A DNA stretch of 64,000 bases from DATJLY01 sp035604615 (GCA_035604615.1 DATNID010000044.1:133527-197526); one strand, 5' to 3'; shown: positions 16,722 to 25,088, numbered from the stretch's first letter. Made by a program: numbers and translations. Notes: generated by a model not told the origin, from the sequence alone.

Positions 16722-17639
16722 TCAGCTCACCACGCGGATTTGCGGCTTGGCGTCGAGCGGCTCGAGCATGCCCTCGATGCCGCCCGAGCCCCACATGTCG
16801 CCGTTCATCGGCGTGCGCGCGAACTGGCGCGGGCGGTGCGTCGCTTCCTGCTCCGGCTCGATCATCTTCACGCCGCAGGAATACTCGTAGGTGAGCCGGT
16901 CGGGCCCCAGAAAATAGACCATCACCGCGGTCGAGATCGGATGGCGGCCCGGCCCGTAGGTGATGGTGACGCCCTTGTCCTTTAGGAAATAGTACGACTT
17001 CATCACGTCGTCGACATCCTCGACCTGGTGGTTGATATGCTGGATGCCGCCGCGCCCGGCCTGGAACAGCACCACCGAATGATGCATCCGGTCGATGCGC
17101 AGGAACGGCGAGTCGCCGATCCAGTCGCTGACCCGGGCGTTGCAGATGGTGGTCCAGAATTTCTCGTCGCGCGCCGTGTCGGTGCTGAAGAGCCCGATAT
17201 GGCTGAAGCCGGTGATGCCGGCGTCGCGCGCCGGGAAATAGCGCACGCCCGAGTAATAGGGCTTGGCCACGATCTCGATCTTATTGCCGGTGGGATCGCT
17301 CGAGGCGACGAATCCGCGGCAGCGCCGCTCTTCGCATTCGTCCTTGGTGCCGAGCCGCACCGGCCGGCCCGCCTTCTCCAGCTCCACCGCGACCCGGTCG
17401 AGATCGTCGGGATCGAGCAGGTCGAAGCCGATCGTGTGGTCGGCGGGATCGCCCTCGAAATAGGCGAGCGAATAATCGCGTGTGTCGCCCCGCACCTCGA
17501 CCTTGTCGCTGCGGAAATAGGCATTCTTGCCCTCGCGCGCGACGAGCTGCAGCCCAACGATGTCGGTCGCGAACGCGATCGCCGATTCGAGATCGGCCGT
17601 GCCGACGCGCAAGTAGCGGATATCGTGCAGATTGATCAT
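16722..17639 (-). CDS. Extradiol ring-cleavage dioxygenase (VOC superfamily)
   Basis: 305 residues made of two VOC modules. The iron ligands of type I extradiol dioxygenases are in place: H147 (GFSHIGL), H201 (IQHINHQVEDVDDV) and E252 (LTYEYS), corresponding to the H-H-E triad of BphC. It probably cleaves a catechol-like aromatic next to a hydroxyl group; the substrate is unknown. ATG 17639 starts the conserved MINLHDIRYLRVG; a TTG at 17654 is less likely. The gene is convergent with the TRAP binding protein (7-base gap) and no meta-cleavage hydrolase is adjacent. Confidence 0.8.
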   Translation of the reverse strand: MINLHDIRYLRVGTADLESAIAFATDIVGLQLVAREGKNAYFRSDKVEVRGDTRDYSLAYFEGDPADHTIGFDLLDPDDLDRVAVELEKAGRPVRLGTKDECEERRCRGFVASSDPTGNKIEIVAKPYYSGVRYFPARDAGITGFSHIGLFSTDTARDEKFWTTICNARVSDWIGDSPFLRIDRMHHSVVLFQAGRGGIQHINHQVEDVDDVMKSYYFLKDKGVTITYGPGRHPISTAVMVYFLGPDRLTYEYSCGVKMIEPEQEATHRPRQFARTPMNGDMWGSGGIEGMLEPLDAKPQIRVVS

Positions 17640-17788
17640 GGCGCCAATTCCCAAATATATTGCTGATTCAAGCCATTTTCCCCGATTCCGTTATGGCCAA
17701 TTCACCCTCGGGTACTTGTAGGCCACTCACAAAGATATGATGGCCCCGCCGCTGGGAAGGGTGCTGCCGCCACGCAGCGATGTCAACT

Positions 17789-17821
17789 CCGACGTCCCTC
17801 CGACGTCCCTCCGACGTCCCC
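17789..17821. repeat. Three tandem copies of an 11-bp unit
   Basis: CCGACGTCCCT occurs at 17789-17799 and 17800-17810 and, with the last base changed, at 17811-17821. There are no spacers and it is too short to be a CRISPR array. It looks like slippage in intergenic DNA. Confidence 0.8.
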
Positions 17822-17931
17822 CGCCCGCCGCATACTGAGGAACCGCCCCCTTGTCGGCTCGGCCGGCCATGCGGCTTCGTCCGGCGAGGAGGTCGGCTCG
17901 CGAGCGCCTGACGCTGGCGGAGGCTCCCAGC

Positions 17932-18111
17932 ATGGAAAGCCGACAAGACTTTCACCGAATTGGGGCCAGCCTGTACTCAATGGCGAAAGCTCGGCGGCTC
18001 ACCAAGATTCCTGCCGCCACCGTCAATCGTTGGGTCCAGAGCACGTCCCTTCCGCCCATCTTGCGCTGCCAGGGGAATATTCAACTTGTTTTACCCAAGG
18101 CCAGCCGATGA
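17932..18111 (+). pseudogene. Possible remnant of a DUF433/MerR-like antitoxin N-terminus
   Basis: 59 codons from ATG 17932. The piece GASLYSMAKARRLTKIPAATV resembles the start of DUF433-type or MerR-type proteins (a pattern like LYxxxEAARLTxIPxATxRRW), but the frame ends soon after in unrelated sequence. It could be a decayed antitoxin N-terminus or chance similarity. There is no partner toxin gene. Confidence 0.25.
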
Positions 18112-18160
18112 CGGTGAAGACGCGCATTGATCGCGGACGATGGACGATCGGGGCTGCGCG

Positions 18161-19747
18161 TCAAGACGCTGTCGCGGCTGCGCGCCGGGACAGCTTCGCG
18201 GAATAGAACGACGCGTTCTGCTCGCCCAGCGCCGCCTTGCGCGCAAAGGTGATGAGGTGATGGGCGACGAGGCTGACGCGAATCACGTCGTCGACCCTCC
18301 CCTGGCGCAAGAGCGGCTTCGCCATGCGCCAGAACGTGCCGCGGTAATCCGAAACGAGCCCGACGCGGAGCAGCAGGTTCGCGAGGATTCGCGCGCCCTT
18401 GCGCAGGTTCGACCATGAGGCACGCTGCGGCGACAAGGGCGGAGTGATGCGGTTGGGGTAGGTATGCGCCACATTCCAGGCGAAGCGCCGGTAGAGTTCG
18501 TCGGGGCGGTAGGTCTCCGCGATGCAATGCCGCCACATCGCGACCACCTCGTCGTAGGGCAGGAGGAAATCGACATTCGATTCCCGGGCGGGATCGTGGA
18601 TAAGGCGTCCCGCAGCGGCGAGCCGGTCCCACAGCGGCGTGCGCGGCAGCGCCTGCAGCAGATTGATCGTGAGCATGGGGATGTTGGAGCGGCGCACGAA
18701 TTCGATGATCCGCGCCGGCGTCTCGCGCGTGTCGGTGTCGAGGCCGAGGATCATGCCCGAGACCACCTCCATGCCGTAGCCGTTGAGGATCTCGACCGCC
18801 TCGAGGATCGGAAGCGTGGTGTTGTGGTCTTTCGCCATTGCGTGGAGCGCGTCGATCTCGGGGGTCTCGATGCCGCAGAACACGGTGACGAAAAAGGCCT
18901 CGCGCATCAACGCCAGCAACTCGGGCTGTTTCGCGATGTTGAGCGTCGCCTCGCAGGCGAATTCGATCGGATAGCCGTTCGCCTTCTGCCATTTGACGAG
19001 TTCCTGCACCAGCTCGCGCGCCGCCCTGCGGTTGCCGATGAAGTTGTCGTCCACGAAATAGACCGCGCCGAGATTTCCCTGGCGCAGCATCGCGTCGAGC
19101 TCGGCGGTGACCTGCTGCGGCGTCTTGAGGCGCGGGTTCCGGCCATAGAGCGCGGGAATGTCGCAGAATTCGCAGCGATAGGGGCAGCCGCTGGAGAACT
19201 GAACGCTACCGATGAAATAGCGACCGATCTCCGCGAGATGATAGGCGGGGACAGGAAATTCCGTAAGCGGAATGCGCTCATGCGTCTCGCAGCGGACCTG
19301 TTCGGGTGGCCGGCGCGGATCGGTGTCGATCAGGGAAATCAGTCTATCCGTGCCGTCGCCCAACTCGCCCAGATGCAGATAGTCGAACTCCCCATAGGCG
19401 GAGGGATCGGCCGATACCGATGGGCCGCCCAATGCCGCGACCTTGCCGCAGCGATGGGCGCGCCGGCCGATCGAGAGGATCTGCTCGCGCTGCACATGCA
19501 TGCCGCTCACAAAGACGGCATCCGCCCATAAGAAATCGCGCGTGCGGGCCGGAGCGATGTTCTCGTCTACGAACCGCACCTCCCAACTGGACGGCAAATG
19601 CGACGCCACGACCAGCAACCCTTGCGGCGGCATGAAGGCGCGGGTCCCGGCACACAAGGGATAGGCATACTCGAACGTGCCGAAGGAGGGGCTGTAGGCC
19701 GGAGAGACGCACAGGATTTTGCGGTGGTTGCGGACCGTGACTGGCAT
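18161..19747 (-). CDS. hpnP: Hopanoid C-2 methylase HpnP (B12-binding radical SAM)
   Basis: 528 residues. HpnP uses cobalamin, SAM and a [4Fe-4S] cluster to methylate ring A of hopanoids at C-2. The N-terminal B12-binding domain holds SPSFGTFEYAYPL and MPPQGLLVVASHLP, the radical SAM cluster motif is CPYRCEFC, and further conserved blocks are YFVDDNFIGN, EATLNIAK and GMEVVSGMILGLDTDT, followed by a C-terminal DUF4070 region. The whole pattern agrees with HpnP from Rhodopseudomonas and Bradyrhizobium as I remember it. ATG 19747 has GGAG nine bases upstream; TTG 19753 is the alternative. No other hopanoid gene is intact nearby. A related B12-radical SAM enzyme with another lipid substrate is the main alternative. 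Confidence 0.8.
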   Translation of the reverse strand: MPVTVRNHRKILCVSPAYSPSFGTFEYAYPLCAGTRAFMPPQGLLVVASHLPSSWEVRFVDENIAPARTRDFLWADAVFVSGMHVQREQILSIGRRAHRCGKVAALGGPSVSADPSAYGEFDYLHLGELGDGTDRLISLIDTDPRRPPEQVRCETHERIPLTEFPVPAYHLAEIGRYFIGSVQFSSGCPYRCEFCDIPALYGRNPRLKTPQQVTAELDAMLRQGNLGAVYFVDDNFIGNRRAARELVQELVKWQKANGYPIEFACEATLNIAKQPELLALMREAFFVTVFCGIETPEIDALHAMAKDHNTTLPILEAVEILNGYGMEVVSGMILGLDTDTRETPARIIEFVRRSNIPMLTINLLQALPRTPLWDRLAAAGRLIHDPARESNVDFLLPYDEVVAMWRHCIAETYRPDELYRRFAWNVAHTYPNRITPPLSPQRASWSNLRKGARILANLLLRVGLVSDYRGTFWRMAKPLLRQGRVDDVIRVSLVAHHLITFARKAALGEQNASFYSAKLSRRAAATAS

Positions 19748-20470
19748 GCGCAAGAGCTCCAGGGCTTCGAGCCACGGAATAGCAGATCATCGCCCCCAGG
19801 CAGTTTCCGAAACTATCGTCTCTTGCCCCGAGCGCCAAGCCCTTACTTGCCGCGATCGCTTCGCGCGGCGACCGCCCTATCGTCCGACGAGAAAGAGTGA
19901 GGCGCGCGCTGTTTTCCCGCATCAAGGCCCGCATCAAGGATCGTACCGCACGTTCGCCTTCGTGGCGGAACTCGGACAGCAAGCCATTGCCGCGATGACG
20001 GGCGGCGCCGTCTCGCCGGCCCATCGCGTGCGGCATTTCGCGGGCATCGTCGCTCGCAATTTCGACGTTCCGAAGATCGCTCAGTTCACGCTCGGCCGCT
20101 CGTGGCCGTGCGATCGGGGTCAATATTGACCCCATGTCGAAAGTCTTCCAGCGCATTAATCTCATTGTGAAAGTTTGGAATTGCGCGAAAATCCATTGCA
20201 TCCGGCGCTGGCCCCACGCAGGAAGCGAATTACACGAGAAATCAATGAGATGCTTCCGCCGCGGGGCGGTCGCATTGGGCCGCGATTTCACCACGCGCTT
20301 TGGCGGATTTCGTCGCGCACCGACGGCAGCGCCATCTCGTTGGTGGTGTTTCCGTCCCAGAACCATGATCGGGAACCGTCGGATCAGGGAAGTGGGCCGG
20401 GTTCGTTAATCGAACCGTAGTGCCAGCGCTCTACCCTTGCGGCGCTTCGTGTTAAAGCGAGTGGTCGCAT
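19748..20470. other. Long intergenic region upstream of hpnP and parA
   Basis: About 720 bases between divergent hpnP and parA. It should contain both promoters. The only gene-like content I trust is a short MlaC/HpnM-like fragment at about 19959-20129. The 20130-20470 part has open frames on both strands but none with recognisable sequence or a good start. Confidence 0.55.
19959..20129 (+). pseudogene. Fragment of an MlaC/HpnM-family (Ttg2D) gene
   Basis: About 50 codons read FVAELGQQAIAAMT, then SPAHRVRHFAGIVARNFDVP and KIAQFTLGRSW, which follows the N-terminal pattern of MlaC/HpnM periplasmic lipid-binding proteins (F..LG..AI..L ... R...F..L...NFDVP.IA.F.LGR.W). The signal peptide is missing upstream and the frame turns to unrelated sequence and a stop right after, so it is a relic. 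HpnM is a hopanoid-locus member of this family, which makes its place 210 bases from hpnP notable. The family call rests on pattern memory only. Confidence 0.5.
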
Positions 20471-21178
20471 ATGCACATCATTGCCGTTGCCTCGCAGAAA
20501 GGCGGCTCGGGGAAGACCACGTTGGCGGGCCATCTCGCCGTCGCCGCCGACAGAGCCGGCGCGGGACCTGTGGTCCTCATCGACGTGGACCCGCAGGGCA
20601 GTCTGTCCGCGTGGTGGAATGCCCGCAACAGCAACACGCCCCTCTTTGCATGCGCGGCCGCACCCCGGCTTGCCGCGGGCTTGGACCAGATTCGCGCGCT
20701 CGGCGTGTCGCTGCTGATAATCGACACGCCGCCCGCCATCGAATCGACCATCACCGAGGTTGTGCGCTTCGCCGATCTCGTCCTCATCCCGGCGCGGCCG
20801 AGCCCCCACGATCTGCGCGCCGCCGGCGCGACGGTCGAGGTCGTCGAGCGGCTCGGCAAGCCCCTGGTCTTCGTCATCAACGGCGCGATCCCGCGCGCCC
20901 GGATCACGGCGGAGGCGGTGATTACGTTGGCGCAGCACGGCACGCTCGCCCCGACCATCATCCACCACCGCACCGGCTTCGCCTCGAGCATGATCGATGG
21001 CCGCACCGTTATGGAGATCCCCGGAGAGCCACGCGCCGCTGCCGAGATCAAGCAGCTCTGGGACTTCGTCGCCGCCCGGCTCGATCGAAATATCGCTACG
21101 ACGCTGCGGCCCATGCGGTTGCTGCCCGCTTCGCTGGCGCGGGAGCCTGCGAGTGCTGAAGACTCATGCGCAGCTTAA
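20471..21178 (+). CDS. ParA/MinD-family ATPase
   Basis: 235 residues. The deviant Walker A motif KGGSGKTT (residues 10-17) with the signature lysine, Walker A' LIDVDPQGSLSAWW and switch IIDTPPAIE mark a small ParA of the type found on plasmids and integrated elements. It lacks the N-terminal DNA-binding domain of type Ia ParA. No parB or parS candidate is next to it; a small uncertain gene overlaps its end. It could position a cargo or be left over from an integrated plasmid. Confidence 0.85.
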   Translation: MHIIAVASQKGGSGKTTLAGHLAVAADRAGAGPVVLIDVDPQGSLSAWWNARNSNTPLFACAAAPRLAAGLDQIRALGVSLLIIDTPPAIESTITEVVRFADLVLIPARPSPHDLRAAGATVEVVERLGKPLVFVINGAIPRARITAEAVITLAQHGTLAPTIIHHRTGFASSMIDGRTVMEIPGEPRAAAEIKQLWDFVAARLDRNIATTLRPMRLLPASLAREPASAEDSCAA

Positions 21179-21552
21179 AGCCAGCCTCGCTCAGCGCCGC
21201 TCACGTGCAGCGGCGCCGATCGCCCGTCGATGCGTCGCCGAAGACGGGGGACCTCACCCATGTATTCGCGACGCCGCCAAATATCCCAGAGCCATCGCCG
21301 CCGTCGACCGTGGCCGAAACGCCGGCTCCCGAGTGGAGTCTGCTCTGGCCGCCTTTTCCGGTTCGTCACGAAGAAAGAGGCCAGATCGAGGCGCGCGGAG
21401 ATTGTGCGCCGGTCACTTACGCCGACCTGATGCGGCGCGTACGCATCAAGCCGTATTCGCCGCCGGCTCGACAGACTCCGTCGCTGCCGCGGCGCCTCGT
21501 CGGGGTCATCCTGCGCGCCGTCGGCCTCGGCCGCCACCGTTCGCAATCCTGA
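21166..21552 (+). CDS. Hypothetical protein overlapping parA end
   Basis: 128 codons from ATG 21166, overlapping the parA stop by 13 bases. Proline-rich first half, then PEWSLLWPPFPVRHEERG and a basic C-terminus (PSLPRRLVGVILRAVGLGRHR) that could be an amphipathic or membrane-binding helix. I do not recognise it. The tight overlap suggests a partner of the ParA, but a competing frame over the same bases is Arg-rich and looks like shadow, so coding status is uncertain. Confidence 0.35.
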   Translation: MRSLKPASLSAAHVQRRRSPVDASPKTGDLTHVFATPPNIPEPSPPSTVAETPAPEWSLLWPPFPVRHEERGQIEARGDCAPVTYADLMRRVRIKPYSPPARQTPSLPRRLVGVILRAVGLGRHRSQS

Positions 21553-21885
21553 TCCCCGTGTGAATCTCGGCGCACCAGCAATTGCAGCTTTGCGCCGTGT
21601 CCTGAGCGAAAATCCGCTTGAGCAGCGGCGCCAGTTCCGCCGCCAAATCATGAACTCCTGCCTTCGCCCGCTATCCTCCCGACGAGCGGGCGCGCAACGT
21701 AGCCGCGATAGAATCCAGTCATCGCCTACCGACTCAGAAATCCGGTGCAAGACTGATCGACACGGGCGAGATATGGGAGGAGGTTCACGCCGCGGACCCC
21801 AGCTTCCCTCACTACCAGAACGGCAACCATCCGAAGATCTACGGCAGGCATCTTTCGACGCTGACGATCTGCCGACATCGGCAGC
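21553..21885. other. Gap with an unrecognised open stretch
   Basis: 333 bases between the small gene and the stop of the binding-protein gene. In the plus frame starting at 21654 it is open without an ATG and gives protein-like sequence (for example RLIDTGEIWEEVHAADPSF, then HPKIYGRHLSTLTIC). This may be the tail of a decayed gene, but I cannot name a family. Confidence 0.25.
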
Positions 21886-22869
21886 TCATTCGATCACTTG
21901 GTCGGCGCGCAGCAGCAGCGATGTCGTCACCTCGACGCCGATCGCTTTTGCGGTCTTCAGATTGACGATCGTCACGAATTTCGTCGCTTGCTCGACCGGA
22001 AGGTCGGCAGGTTTTGCGCCCTTGAGAATCTTGTCCACGAACGTCGCCGCACGACGCCACATGTCGAGAAAATCGATTCCGTACGCCATAAAGCCTCCGG
22101 CCTGCGCGAATTCGGGGAAGCCGCACGCGGCGAGCCGGTACTTCAGAGCAAGCTTCGCACTGGCCTCCGTGTTGTAAATGAGCATCGGGTCTTCCGCGAT
22201 CACGAACGCGCCCACCGACTTGGCGGCCATCGCCGCGAAGGCACCCTCCAGCTCAATCGCTTCGCGTACCGGAAACTGCGAAAGCTCCAACTTGAGCGAC
22301 TGGGCGGTCAGTCCCAAGGCGGAAAGGACAGGCTCGGTCGATGGATTCGCAGGGTTGAACAAGACACCCGCCTGCACCAGGCCGGATATCGCCCCCTTGA
22401 GCAACTCCAGGCGTTTCGCCACAAGTTCTGGAAGGAAATAAGAGTTTCCGGTCACATTGCCGCCCGGCCGGGCGAGGCTGGATACGAGCCCCACAGCCAC
22501 GGCGTCGCCGACCGTTGTAAAGACGATGGGGATTGTCTTCGTCGCGCGCTTGGCGGCCGACACTCCCGGCGTCGCGTAGGTGATGATGACATCGACTTTC
22601 AGATCGACCAACTGGGCGGCGAGCTCCGCAAGCTGTTCGTATTTGCCTCCCTCGAGCCAGCGCGTCTCGATGACAAGGTTCTTACCTTCGACGTAGCCGA
22701 GCGCGGCAAGCCCGGCCCGAAACGCGTCGAACCGGGTGGCCTCGGCCGCAGGCGAGCCCAGACTCAAATATCCGATCCGATAGACTTTGTCGGCCTGCTG
22801 CGCACGCGCGGCCAACGGCCAGCCGAGCGTCGCGCCGCCGAGCAGAGTGATGAACTCCCGTCGCTTCAT
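21886..22869 (-). CDS. ABC transporter substrate-binding protein (TSI/DUF534 type)
   Basis: 327 residues. A twin-arginine-like signal KRREFITLLGGATLGWPLAARAQQ is followed by a periplasmic domain with IGYLSLGSPAA, GKNLVIETRWLEG, IPIVFTTVGDAVAVGLVSSLARPGGNVTG in parts, typical of the large DUF534 family found in many copies in Bradyrhizobium and relatives. The ligand is unknown. ATG 22869 begins the signal; the longer frame from 22911 adds 14 residues ahead of it. No permease or ATPase is adjacent. A paralogue lies at 50022-51005. A palindrome at 23001 lies in its upstream region. Confidence 0.8.
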   Translation of the reverse strand: MKRREFITLLGGATLGWPLAARAQQADKVYRIGYLSLGSPAAEATRFDAFRAGLAALGYVEGKNLVIETRWLEGGKYEQLAELAAQLVDLKVDVIITYATPGVSAAKRATKTIPIVFTTVGDAVAVGLVSSLARPGGNVTGNSYFLPELVAKRLELLKGAISGLVQAGVLFNPANPSTEPVLSALGLTAQSLKLELSQFPVREAIELEGAFAAMAAKSVGAFVIAEDPMLIYNTEASAKLALKYRLAACGFPEFAQAGGFMAYGIDFLDMWRRAATFVDKILKGAKPADLPVEQATKFVTIVNLKTAKAIGVEVTTSLLLRADQVIE

Positions 22870-23000
22870 GCAGCCCCGTGAGACTCGGAACAAAGCATCC
22901 TTTCGGGTCAAGTTACCACACTGAAAGCGGCTGTAGATGTGTTCGACCGCTGGTCGCCGTGCATCCGTTCAATATCGCATATAGGTCAATCTCGGCGGTA

Positions 23001-23014
23001 CGTGAACGTTCACG
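23001..23014. promoter_or_regulatory. 14-bp perfect palindrome, likely operator
   Basis: CGTGAACGTTCACG is a perfect dyad 132 bases upstream of the binding-protein start (minus strand). It lies between two direct copies of TTCAATATCG (22968-22977 and 23031-23040). The arrangement looks like an operator for a dimeric repressor (LacI- or TetR-like), but no regulator gene is adjacent. Confidence 0.4.
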
Positions 23015-23059
23015 CAATAGCCGCTGTAGCTTCAATATCGGAACGGCGCGGCGTCGCGC

Positions 23060-24886
23060 TCAGCGCAATACGCGCGTGAATTCTTCCGCACGACCGGCGA
23101 GCTCGAGCCAGCGCTCTTCCGCTCGTGCCAGTGCTTCGACCAGTGCCGCGTGACGGCCGGTGGATGCTTCGAAAGCGGCCCGGTTACGCGCATACAGGGC
23201 GCGATCGGCCAATACTGCCTCCAGCTGAGTCTTCTCGCTCTCGAGTGCGGCGATTTCCGCCGGCAGGGAGTCGAGTTCCCGCTGTTCTTTCCAGTTCAGC
23301 TTGTTCGCTGGCCTCTCGGCGACGCGCTCCGCCGCCTCGATTGGGCGTTTCGGTGCGACCCGCGGCGCGGGCCGAGGCGGACGCTGACGCAGGTAGTCGC
23401 TGTAACCGCCCACATATTCCTCGATCACGCCCGAGCCCTCGACGGCGATCACGCTGGTCACCAAGCGGTCGAGGAAATCCCGGTCATGGCTGACCAGGAG
23501 CAGCGTGCCGTCGTAATCCGCCAGCACCTCCTCGAGGAGGTCGAGCGTGTCGATGTCGAGGTCGTTGGTCGGCTCGTCCAGGATCAGAAGATTGGAGCTC
23601 TGCGCCAAAGTCTTGGCCAGAAGGAGACGGTTGCGCTCGCCGCCGGACAGGGTCGACACCTTGGCCCGGAATTGTCGGTCCTCGAAGAGAAAGTCCTTCA
23701 GGTATGAGGTGACGTGCCGAGCCAGGCCCTGCACGATCACCGTATCGCCCGAGCCGCCGGTCAGCGTGTCCCACAGCGTCGCCTCCGGATCAAGCGCGGC
23801 GCGGCGCTGATCGAAGATCGCCGACATGAGATTCGTACCCAGCCTTACCTTGCCGCTGTCTGGAGCGATCGTTCCAGCCATGATGCCCAGCAGCGTCGAC
23901 TTGCCGGCGCCGTTGGGACCGATCAGGCCAACCCGGTCTCCCCTCAGCACGCGAGTCGAGAATTTGCGGGCGATCACCTTCGGGCCCGTCGGTCCTGAGA
24001 ACGCCTTCGCCACATTCTCCAGCTCGATGACGAGCCGACCGCCGCTCTCCGCCGTTGCCGTGGTGAGCCTGGCCTGGCGCATGCCGACCCGTTCGGCACG
24101 TTGCCGCCGCATATCGGCGAGACGTCTGACGCGTCCCTGGTTGCGACGTCGCCGTGCCGAGATGCCTTCGCGCAACCACACCGTCTCGCTGGCAATGCGC
24201 TTGTCGATGCGAGCCTGCTCGGCCGCCTCGACCGCGAGCACGCCTTCCGACCAAGCCTCGAAGGCCTCGTAGCCCCGGTCGAGCTCACGCAGTTTCCCGC
24301 GGTCGAGCCACAATGTCCGCCGCGACAACCGTTTCAGGAAAGTGCGATCGTGACTGACCAGCAGCAGGCCACCGGGAAACGCGGTGAGGCGCTCCTCGAG
24401 CCATTCGATCGCCGGGATGTCCAAGTGGTTGGTCGGCTCGTCCAGAAGCAGGACATCGGGCTCGGCGACCAGGGAAGCGGCAAGGCTGACCCGCCGGCCT
24501 TCACCACCGGAAAGGCGGGAGAGCAGCCGATCGCACCCGATGCCAACCTCGTCCAGAGTCGCCTCCACGAGATGGCGACGATCGGCGTGACCGGGATCGG
24601 GCGGCAGGCTCAGCGTAACGAACTCGGCCGCCGTGAGGCTCGAATCGAAGACCGGTTCCTGTGGCAAGTAGGCGATGCGCGTGCCCGGCTGCTGGAACCG
24701 CTCCCCGCCGTCGAGATCGGCCAATCCGGCCAGGATGCGGAGCAGCGTCGACTTGCCGCTCCCGTTGCGGCCGACGAGGCACACGCGGTCGCCGCGGGCA
24801 ATGGCCATCGACACGCCCAAAAAGGTCGGCCGTCCGCCAAAGGTAACGTGCGCGTCCAGGAGGGCGAGAAGGGGAGGTGCAGGCAT
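23060..24886 (-). CDS. uup: ABC-F family ATPase (Uup-like)
   Basis: 608 residues and no membrane segment. Two ABC cassettes: the first has Walker A GRNGSGKST and signature LSGGEGRR, the second GPNGAGKST and LSGGERNR. Each has a Walker B with LLDEPTNHLDI or ILDEPTNDLDI. An Arg-rich linker (ARRRRNQGRVRRLADMRRQRAERVG) and a C-terminal coiled coil (ELDSLPAEIAALE onward) match Uup, a cytoplasmic ABC-F protein linked to ribosomes and to branched DNA structures. ATG 24886 starts the conserved part; the longer frame to 25036 runs through a separate small gene. Confidence 0.88.
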   Translation of the reverse strand: MPAPPLLALLDAHVTFGGRPTFLGVSMAIARGDRVCLVGRNGSGKSTLLRILAGLADLDGGERFQQPGTRIAYLPQEPVFDSSLTAAEFVTLSLPPDPGHADRRHLVEATLDEVGIGCDRLLSRLSGGEGRRVSLAASLVAEPDVLLLDEPTNHLDIPAIEWLEERLTAFPGGLLLVSHDRTFLKRLSRRTLWLDRGKLRELDRGYEAFEAWSEGVLAVEAAEQARIDKRIASETVWLREGISARRRRNQGRVRRLADMRRQRAERVGMRQARLTTATAESGGRLVIELENVAKAFSGPTGPKVIARKFSTRVLRGDRVGLIGPNGAGKSTLLGIMAGTIAPDSGKVRLGTNLMSAIFDQRRAALDPEATLWDTLTGGSGDTVIVQGLARHVTSYLKDFLFEDRQFRAKVSTLSGGERNRLLLAKTLAQSSNLLILDEPTNDLDIDTLDLLEEVLADYDGTLLLVSHDRDFLDRLVTSVIAVEGSGVIEEYVGGYSDYLRQRPPRPAPRVAPKRPIEAAERVAERPANKLNWKEQRELDSLPAEIAALESEKTQLEAVLADRALYARNRAAFEASTGRHAALVEALARAEERWLELAGRAEEFTRVLR

Positions 24887-24947
24887 ACGCTCGGAAAGCG
24901 ACCCGAACTTGCTCGGAGGCGAAAGGGTAGCCTCGCTTACTTCCGCG

Positions 24948-25088
24948 TTACGGCTTTCGCGACGACGGATTCGAGCTGTTCTTGGGCGGCTCGGCAAACA
25001 TGCTTGACGCACCCGGTTTGGGCTTCGCGCCGGCATTCTTTTTTGGCTTCTTCGCTTCCCGGTTTGACCTCTGCTGCCCCTTGGCCAT
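24948..25088 (-). CDS. Small basic protein, 46 residues, conserved type
   Basis: Short gene with a strong ribosome site (GGAGG 5 to 9 bases upstream) and ATG 25088. The product begins MAKGQQRSNREAKKPKKN, continues with an Ala/Lys/Pro region and ends SSNPSSRKP. Small proteins starting M(A/P)KGQxRSNxExKKPK are found in many proteobacteria as I recall; no function is established. It lies 61 bases upstream of the ABC-F gene on the same strand and probably shares its transcript. A basic, disordered, nucleic-acid- or ribosome-binding peptide is plausible. Confidence 0.6.
   Translation of the reverse strand: MAKGQQRSNREAKKPKKNAGAKPKPGASSMFAEPPKNSSNPSSRKP

Larger units (their letters stand above)
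17640..18160. other. Non-coding stretch with tandem repeat and a possible gene relic
   Basis: About 520 bases between the dioxygenase start and the hpnP stop. The first 30 bases are AT-rich and probably carry the dioxygenase promoter. The rest holds an 11-bp tandem repeat and a fragment resembling a helix-turn-helix protein, listed separately. No intact gene is convincing. Confidence 0.6.

Noticed and set aside
17789..17821. CRISPR-like repeat
   Set aside because: Units are 11 bases, directly adjacent, with no spacers and no cas genes.
19748..19960. EcfG (general stress) promoter for hpnP, as in Rhodopseudomonas
   Set aside because: A GGAAAC appears on the correct strand but no matching GTT-type -10 box at the right distance.
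20134..20420. Small plus-strand frames upstream of parA
   Set aside because: No ribosome site, no family resemblance, and competing frames overlap.
20997..21563. Alternative plus frame across parA end and the following gene
   Set aside because: Arg/Ala-rich translation typical of shadow frames; the overlapping frame from 21166 is more protein-like, though still uncertain.
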